Source: UBA7378 sp049611805 (lineage in GTDB: Bacteria; Pseudomonadota; Alphaproteobacteria; RS24). From it: a DNA stretch of 64,000 bases. Shown piece after piece: positions 59,612 to 64,000 of the stretch (its first letter is position 1; each line of letters starts with the position of its first letter). Made by a program: the position numbers and the translations under genes. The stretch is taken from positions 1 to 64,000 of the forward strand of contig JBMZAX010000006.1 of the NCBI GenBank assembly GCA_049611805.1. The letters are read 5' to 3'. The notes under the pieces were generated by a model. The model saw only the letters and a program-made list of their open reading frames with translations. It had not been told where the DNA came from and ran no database searches.

Positions 59612-60808
59612 ATGACTTTTAGTGGCGAAAAAATCGAAAAATTTTCGTGGGAAGACCCGTTCCTGCTCACTGAGCAGTTGAGCGAGGAAGAACGCCTCAT
59701 ATCGGAAAGCGCGCGCGCTTTTGCCCGTGAAAAACTTCTGCCGCGCGTTGTTGACGCTTTTGCCGAGGAAACGGTCGAGCCGGAAATTTTCCGCGAAATG
59801 GGCGCGCAAGGTCTGTTGGGCGCAACCGTCGCGCCCGAACTTGGCGGGGCCGGTGCCTCTTATGTTTCCTATGGGCTGATTGCGCGCGAAATAGAGGCCG
59901 TCGACAGCGGCTATCGCTCAATGATGTCGGTGCAATCATCCTTGGTCATTCATCCCATCAACACATTCGGGTCGCAAGAGCAGAAGGAAAAATATCTGCC
60001 CAAGCTGACCAGCGGCGAATGGATCGGCTGTTTCGGCCTGACCGAACCCGACGCCGGCTCCGACCCTGCGGGCATGCGAACATTCGCCAAGAAAGTCGAT
60101 GGCGGCTATTGTCTCAACGGCTCAAAGACATGGATATCCAACGCGCCGGTTGCAGATGTGTTTGTGGTTTGGGCGAAATCTGACGCGCATGACGGAAAAA
60201 TTCGCGGGTTTATTCTCGAAAAAGACATGGATGGTCTGACGGCCCCCAAAATCGAGGGAAAAATGTCGCTGCGTGCGTCGGTGACGGGCATGATTATGAT
60301 GGATGATGTTCATGTGCCGGAAGAAAACCTTCTGCCGCATGTTGAGGGATTGAAGGGGCCGTTTAGCTGCCTCAACCGGGCGCGCTATGGCATTAGCTGG
60401 GGCGCGATGGGTGCGGCGGAGTTCTGCCTGCACGCGGCGCATGATTATGGGCTTGAGCGCCACCAGTTCAACAAGCCGCTGGCGGCCAATCAGCTTTACC
60501 AGAAAAAACTGGCTGACATGCAAAGCGAGATTGCGCTTGGCTATCAGGCCAGCCTGCGGGTTGGCCGGTTGATGGATGAGGGGCGGTTTGCCCCCGAAAT
60601 GGTGTCAATCGTGAAGCGCAATAATGTCGGCAAGGCGCTCGATATTGCCCGCACCGCGCGCGACATGCATGGCGGCAATGGCATCGCGCAGGAATATCAC
60701 ATCATGCGCCATGCCATTAATCTGGAAACGGTAAACACCTATGAAGGCACACATGATGTGCATGCTCTGATCCTGGGTCGGGCGATTACAGGCATTGCCG
60801 CTTTTTAG
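59612..60808 (+). CDS. gcdH: glutaryl-CoA dehydrogenase
   Basis: A 398-aa acyl-CoA dehydrogenase-family flavoenzyme. GLTEPDAGSDPAGMRT and KTWISNAPVADVFVVWAK are FAD/substrate blocks, and the catalytic Glu378 is in NTYEGTHDVHALILGRAITG, the ending typical of GcdH. It oxidatively decarboxylates glutaryl-CoA to crotonyl-CoA in lysine/aromatic catabolism. It lies between the strong terminator and the sugar oxidoreductase gene. Confidence 0.92.
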   Translation: MTFSGEKIEKFSWEDPFLLTEQLSEEERLISESARAFAREKLLPRVVDAFAEETVEPEIFREMGAQGLLGATVAPELGGAGASYVSYGLIAREIEAVDSGYRSMMSVQSSLVIHPINTFGSQEQKEKYLPKLTSGEWIGCFGLTEPDAGSDPAGMRTFAKKVDGGYCLNGSKTWISNAPVADVFVVWAKSDAHDGKIRGFILEKDMDGLTAPKIEGKMSLRASVTGMIMMDDVHVPEENLLPHVEGLKGPFSCLNRARYGISWGAMGAAEFCLHAAHDYGLERHQFNKPLAANQLYQKKLADMQSEIALGYQASLRVGRLMDEGRFAPEMVSIVKRNNVGKALDIARTARDMHGGNGIAQEYHIMRHAINLETVNTYEGTHDVHALILGRAITGIAAF

Positions 60809-60819
60809 CGAGGCGCTTT

Positions 60820-62814
60820 ATGGATCGTAAAATCCGCTGGGGCATTCTGGCGACCGGCAGTATTGCCGAAACTTTCGCCCGCGACCTCAAATTGAGCCAT
60901 CACGGAATATTGGCAGGCGTCGCCAGCCGCACGCCTGCGCGGGCGCGAGAATTTTGCGACACCCATGGCGGCACGGCAAGCGCAGACTATGCCGCGCTTC
61001 TGGCGCGCGATGATATTGATGCGGTCTATATCGCCACGCCGCATGACGCGCATGTCGTATGGGCGCATCGGGCGCTTGAAGCGGGCAAGGCAACCTTGTG
61101 CGAAAAACCGCTGGGGCTCAATCAGGGCGAGGTTTTGAGCTTATATGGCACGGCGGCCCGCAAGGGCGTGTTGCTGGTCGAGGCGCTGATGTATGTCATG
61201 CATCCGCGCATGCACCTAGCCCGCAAGCTGCTGGATGACGGTGAAATTGGCACAGTGACGGGTTTTTCGTCGGGCTTTGGGTTTGCCTTTCCGTTCGCCC
61301 CCGAACACCGGCTTTACAATCGTGACCGCGCCGGCGGCGGCATTCTCGATATCGGCATTTATCCGCTGACCGCCGCGCGGTTTTTGCTGGGTGAACCAGC
61401 ATCGCTGAGCGGTGAAGCGCGTCTGGCGCCAACCCAAGTTGATGCCGAAGCGCGCGCGCGGCTTGATTATGGAGATTTTTCGGCTGATCTTCATTGTGCG
61501 GTGGATACTGAAATTCCGTGGCAGATTTGCGTGACCGGCACCAAGGGCACAATGACCATTGACCGGCCTTGGCATTCGGCACCGGACAATCAGGCGGTCA
61601 TCATCACGCTGGAAGACGGCACACAAACCATTCATGAAAGCTCCGAGGCGCGCCCGCTTTATGCGGTTGAGGCCGACCATGTGGCCGAATGTATTTTGCG
61701 CGGGGCGGGGGCGTCCGAATTTGTGTCGCCCGATTTTTCGATCAACACCGCCTATTGGCTCGACCGCTGGCGCGAAGCCGGTGGCGTCACATATGCGGCG
61801 GATGTGTTGGGCGCTAACGGCTTTGACGCGCGCCCGCCGCAAGCGGGGCGCTATGGCACCATGCCGCTTTTGCAGTTAAACGGGCTGGACAAGCCGGTGT
61901 CGCGGCTGGTGCTGGGCACGGACAACCAAATTGATGCGCCGACCATGGCGGCGATGGCCGATGCGTTTTTTGAGCGGGGCGGCACATGCTTCGACACGGC
62001 GCATATTTACAGCGGCGGCATGAGCGAAAAGGTGCTGGGGGCGTGGATAAAGGCGCGCGGGATACGCGAAGATGTGGTTGTTCTCGGCAAGGGCGCCCAT
62101 CCGCCCGACTGCACGCCCGACGCCATATCGCGCCAGCTTGATGCATCCCTCGACCGGCTGCAAACGGACTATCTCGACATTTACTGCCTGCACCGCGACA
62201 ACCCCGATATTCCGATTGCCGAATGGGTCGATGCGCTGCATGCCGAAATGGACAGGGGGCGTATTCGCGTTTTCGGCGGTTCCAACTGGACGGCGGCGCG
62301 GTTGGACGCGGCCAATGAATATGCCCGGTCCAAGGGGCGGCCGGGGTTTTCGCTGGTGAGCAATAATTTCTCGCTGGCGCGCATGGAACAGCCCGTTTGG
62401 GACGGGTGCCTTGCCAGTTCGACGGATGATTTTCGCGATTGGCACGCGCGCACGGGGCTTGCGCTGTTTCCGTGGTCGGCGCAAGCGCGGGGGTTTTTCC
62501 TCGATTGGGAAAACCGGCCCCTGTCGGCGGCGCGCCATGGCGCTGACCCGACGCTTGACGAGATGCACCGCGTTTGGGGTTCGCCGGAAAATCTTGAACG
62601 CCGCGCGCGCGCCATTGCGCTTGCCAAGCGTAAAAACACATCTGCCCTGCATATTGCGCTGGCTTATGTGTTGCACCAGCCGTTTCCGACGGCGGCACTT
62701 ATCGGGCCGCGCACCCCGATGCAATTGGCCGACAGTGTTGCGGCCTGCAATATTGCGCTGAGTGATGAAGAGGTGAGTTGGCTCGACTTGCGGGCAGAGC
62801 CTGCGGGTGGCTAG
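60820..62814 (+). CDS. fused Gfo/Idh/MocA oxidoreductase and aldo/keto reductase
   Basis: A 664-aa two-enzyme fusion. Residues ~1-335 are Gfo/Idh/MocA: Rossmann start RWGILATGSIAETFAR and the EKP motif with Lys96. Residues ~345-664 are an aldo/keto reductase with the full tetrad Asp392, Tyr397 (FDTAHIYSGG), Lys424 (VLGKGAHP) and His458 (YCLHRDNP). Both halves look active, so it may channel a sugar or ketone intermediate. Convergent with the GH3 gene (4-nt overlap). Substrate unknown. Confidence 0.9.
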   Translation: MDRKIRWGILATGSIAETFARDLKLSHHGILAGVASRTPARAREFCDTHGGTASADYAALLARDDIDAVYIATPHDAHVVWAHRALEAGKATLCEKPLGLNQGEVLSLYGTAARKGVLLVEALMYVMHPRMHLARKLLDDGEIGTVTGFSSGFGFAFPFAPEHRLYNRDRAGGGILDIGIYPLTAARFLLGEPASLSGEARLAPTQVDAEARARLDYGDFSADLHCAVDTEIPWQICVTGTKGTMTIDRPWHSAPDNQAVIITLEDGTQTIHESSEARPLYAVEADHVAECILRGAGASEFVSPDFSINTAYWLDRWREAGGVTYAADVLGANGFDARPPQAGRYGTMPLLQLNGLDKPVSRLVLGTDNQIDAPTMAAMADAFFERGGTCFDTAHIYSGGMSEKVLGAWIKARGIREDVVVLGKGAHPPDCTPDAISRQLDASLDRLQTDYLDIYCLHRDNPDIPIAEWVDALHAEMDRGRIRVFGGSNWTAARLDAANEYARSKGRPGFSLVSNNFSLARMEQPVWDGCLASSTDDFRDWHARTGLALFPWSAQARGFFLDWENRPLSAARHGADPTLDEMHRVWGSPENLERRARAIALAKRKNTSALHIALAYVLHQPFPTAALIGPRTPMQLADSVAACNIALSDEEVSWLDLRAEPAGG

Positions 62815-64000
62815 CGCCCGAAAAGCCCCCGTAAAAAACGCGCCCAGCGATTATTGAGTAAATCGAGCAATAATCTGAAACGCTTTTCGCTCAGCGCGTC
62901 GCCGCTCATAATCCGCACCGTACTCAGCCGCATAGACAAAACCATTTCATTGCGCATTTTGAGCATGACGGGGCTGTCGGTTTTGGCCGGCCCCAGCGTG
63001 CCCTCAATGGCTTTAAACACCATGGCGACCACGCGCTTTCCAAGCCAGTGATGTTGTATGTCGGCCAGCGTTGTATTGGCGTGATACGGTTTCACGCTTT
63101 CGGGCACAGTAACATGCAGGCCGCGCGCCGCCAGTTCGCTGTCGGTCATGATTACATAAGGCGTTTCTTTGGTCTGCGGCGTGTTGCGCCGCGTGTCGCC
63201 GGCCAGCTCAATGCCAATCGATTGGCGAATATCGGTGCAAGAGGCACCGACCAGCAGTTCAAACGCGCCGGGCTCGACCACCCAGTCATCGACACCAATG
63301 TCGAAAAACGCAAAGCTGCGCCGGTCAAGAACCAGCGTGCAGCTTACGGTCTCGCCGGCGGCCAGATGAAGCTTTTTGAACGCCTTTAACTCGCGGTCGG
63401 GCCGGTAGACGCTGGCCTCGACATCGCGCACATAGAGCTGGACAATCTCGGCTCCCGCGCATGGGCCGGAATTGGTGATGTCGACGCGCACTTCAAGGTT
63501 CAGCCCATGGGCGGAAGTGTCGCCCGAAACGCGCAAATTCGCATAGTCGAATGTCGTGTAGCTCAAACCATGGCCGAACGGAAACAGAACGGGTTTTTCA
63601 TGCGTCACGAAATGCCGGTAGCCGACATTCAGCCCCTCGCGGTAAATGATCTGGCGCGGATGGGTGGCAAAATTTTCCTGCGCGGGGCAATCATTGAGCG
63701 CAAGCGGAAAGGTTTCGGCCAGCTTGCCGCCGGGCGACATATCGCCGAACACCAGATCGCACAGCGCGCCGGCACCGGCTTGCCCCGCCAGATAAATTTC
63801 CAGCACGGCAGGAACAGCGTCGATCCATGGCATTTCAATCGGCGCGCCGTTTGACAATACAACCGCGCAGGCCGGATTGGCCTTGGCAACCGCTTCGACA
63901 AGCGCATCAAGCTGGGCGGGCTGGCGCAAATGCGCGCGGTCAAAGCCTTCGGCCTCAAACAGGGGCGGCAGGCCGACCATCACAATCACCTGATCGGCGG
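62811..64000 (-). CDS. glycoside hydrolase family 3 beta-glucosidase-like, C-terminal part (partial)
   Basis: The gene continues past the right edge; about 396 codons are visible. Present are the C-terminal GH3 domain (VVLSNGAPIEMPWIDAVPAV, FGDMSPGGKLAETFP, VLFPFGHGLSYTTFDY) and a fibronectin-III-like domain (RVDITNSGPCAGAEIVQLYV). A ~110-residue extension after it contains Arg/Leu-rich helices and ends FLRGLFGR. The catalytic Asp nucleophile lies in the missing N-terminal half. Probably acts on beta-linked glucosides. Confidence 0.9.
   Translation of the reverse strand, partial: ADQVIVMVGLPPLFEAEGFDRAHLRQPAQLDALVEAVAKANPACAVVLSNGAPIEMPWIDAVPAVLEIYLAGQAGAGALCDLVFGDMSPGGKLAETFPLALNDCPAQENFATHPRQIIYREGLNVGYRHFVTHEKPVLFPFGHGLSYTTFDYANLRVSGDTSAHGLNLEVRVDITNSGPCAGAEIVQLYVRDVEASVYRPDRELKAFKKLHLAAGETVSCTLVLDRRSFAFFDIGVDDWVVEPGAFELLVGASCTDIRQSIGIELAGDTRRNTPQTKETPYVIMTDSELAARGLHVTVPESVKPYHANTTLADIQHHWLGKRVVAMVFKAIEGTLGPAKTDSPVMLKMRNEMVLSMRLSTVRIMSGDALSEKRFRLLLDLLNNRWARFLRGLFGR

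Noticed and set aside
1..64000. CRISPR arrays, transposases, phage genes, restriction or defence systems
   Set aside because: Looked for across both strands; no regularly spaced repeats, no transposase or integrase motifs and no defence genes are visible.

Overview
The window is a contiguous piece of an alphaproteobacterial chromosome. The main clues are the ribosomal-protein order, MipZ instead of MinD, an ATP12-family F1-ATPase assembly chaperone, a short-LID adenylate kinase, and several gene neighbourhoods I know from alphaproteobacteria: crcB-rluC-HAD-atp12, dacF/clpS-clpA-HIT-DUF482-RidA, and pyrB-pyrC-plsY-dprA-topA-rnr-DUF983-NUDIX-rpmG. The sequence alone does not let me name an order. 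Coding is dense, with many 1-8 nt stop/start overlaps, and I see no phage, transposase or CRISPR array.

Layout. 1-8596: the S10/spc ribosomal operon from the end of rplB to secY-adk. 8597-11059: the alpha operon (rpsM, rpsK, rpoA, rplQ) with its own sigma70-like promoter and a structured leader. 11065-15272: a Do-type periplasmic protease, the fluoride channel CrcB, pseudouridine synthase RluC, a HAD phosphatase and ATP12. 15302-18829: propionyl-CoA carboxylase pccB-pccA. 18810-20910: lipB, divergent from a precorrin-2 dehydrogenase/APS reductase pair. 20991-22982: tRNA-Leu(GAG), whose last 8 nt of gene body (before CCA), CCA end and 3' flank (29 nt) are duplicated 1.9 kb downstream, enclosing three membrane-protein genes (an unknown 6-TM protein, a COX3/NorE-like and a COX4/NorF-like protein). 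This is the most unusual part of the window.

23039-26713: a TetR regulator, O-acetylhomoserine sulfhydrylase, an MFS transporter and a 55-aa orphan. 26723-31688: a MAPEG protein, an MgtE-type Mg2+ channel, a secreted kelch protein, DUF1489, panC and an SDR. 31861-39351: mipZ, a membrane DnaJ protein, a D,D-carboxypeptidase with SPOR domain, clpS, clpA, HIT, DUF482 and RidA. 39428-52780 (all minus strand): dinB, a HAD protein, DUF3572, rpmG with its own promoter and terminator, then NUDIX, DUF983, rnr, topA, dprA, plsY, a dihydroorotase-like protein lacking its zinc ligands, pyrB and ruvX. 52935-56200: gatC-gatA-gatB. 56276-60808: two PaaG-like enoyl-CoA hydratase/isomerase genes, an aldehyde dehydrogenase and glutaryl-CoA dehydrogenase. 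60820-64000: a Gfo/Idh/MocA-aldo/keto reductase fusion, and a GH3 glycosidase that runs off the right edge.

Most of the window is core machinery: translation, secretion, amidation of mischarged tRNA, pyrimidine and pantothenate synthesis, proteolysis and topology control. Accessory interest lies in the tRNA-anchored mini-island, the acyl-CoA gene cluster and the sugar genes at the right end.
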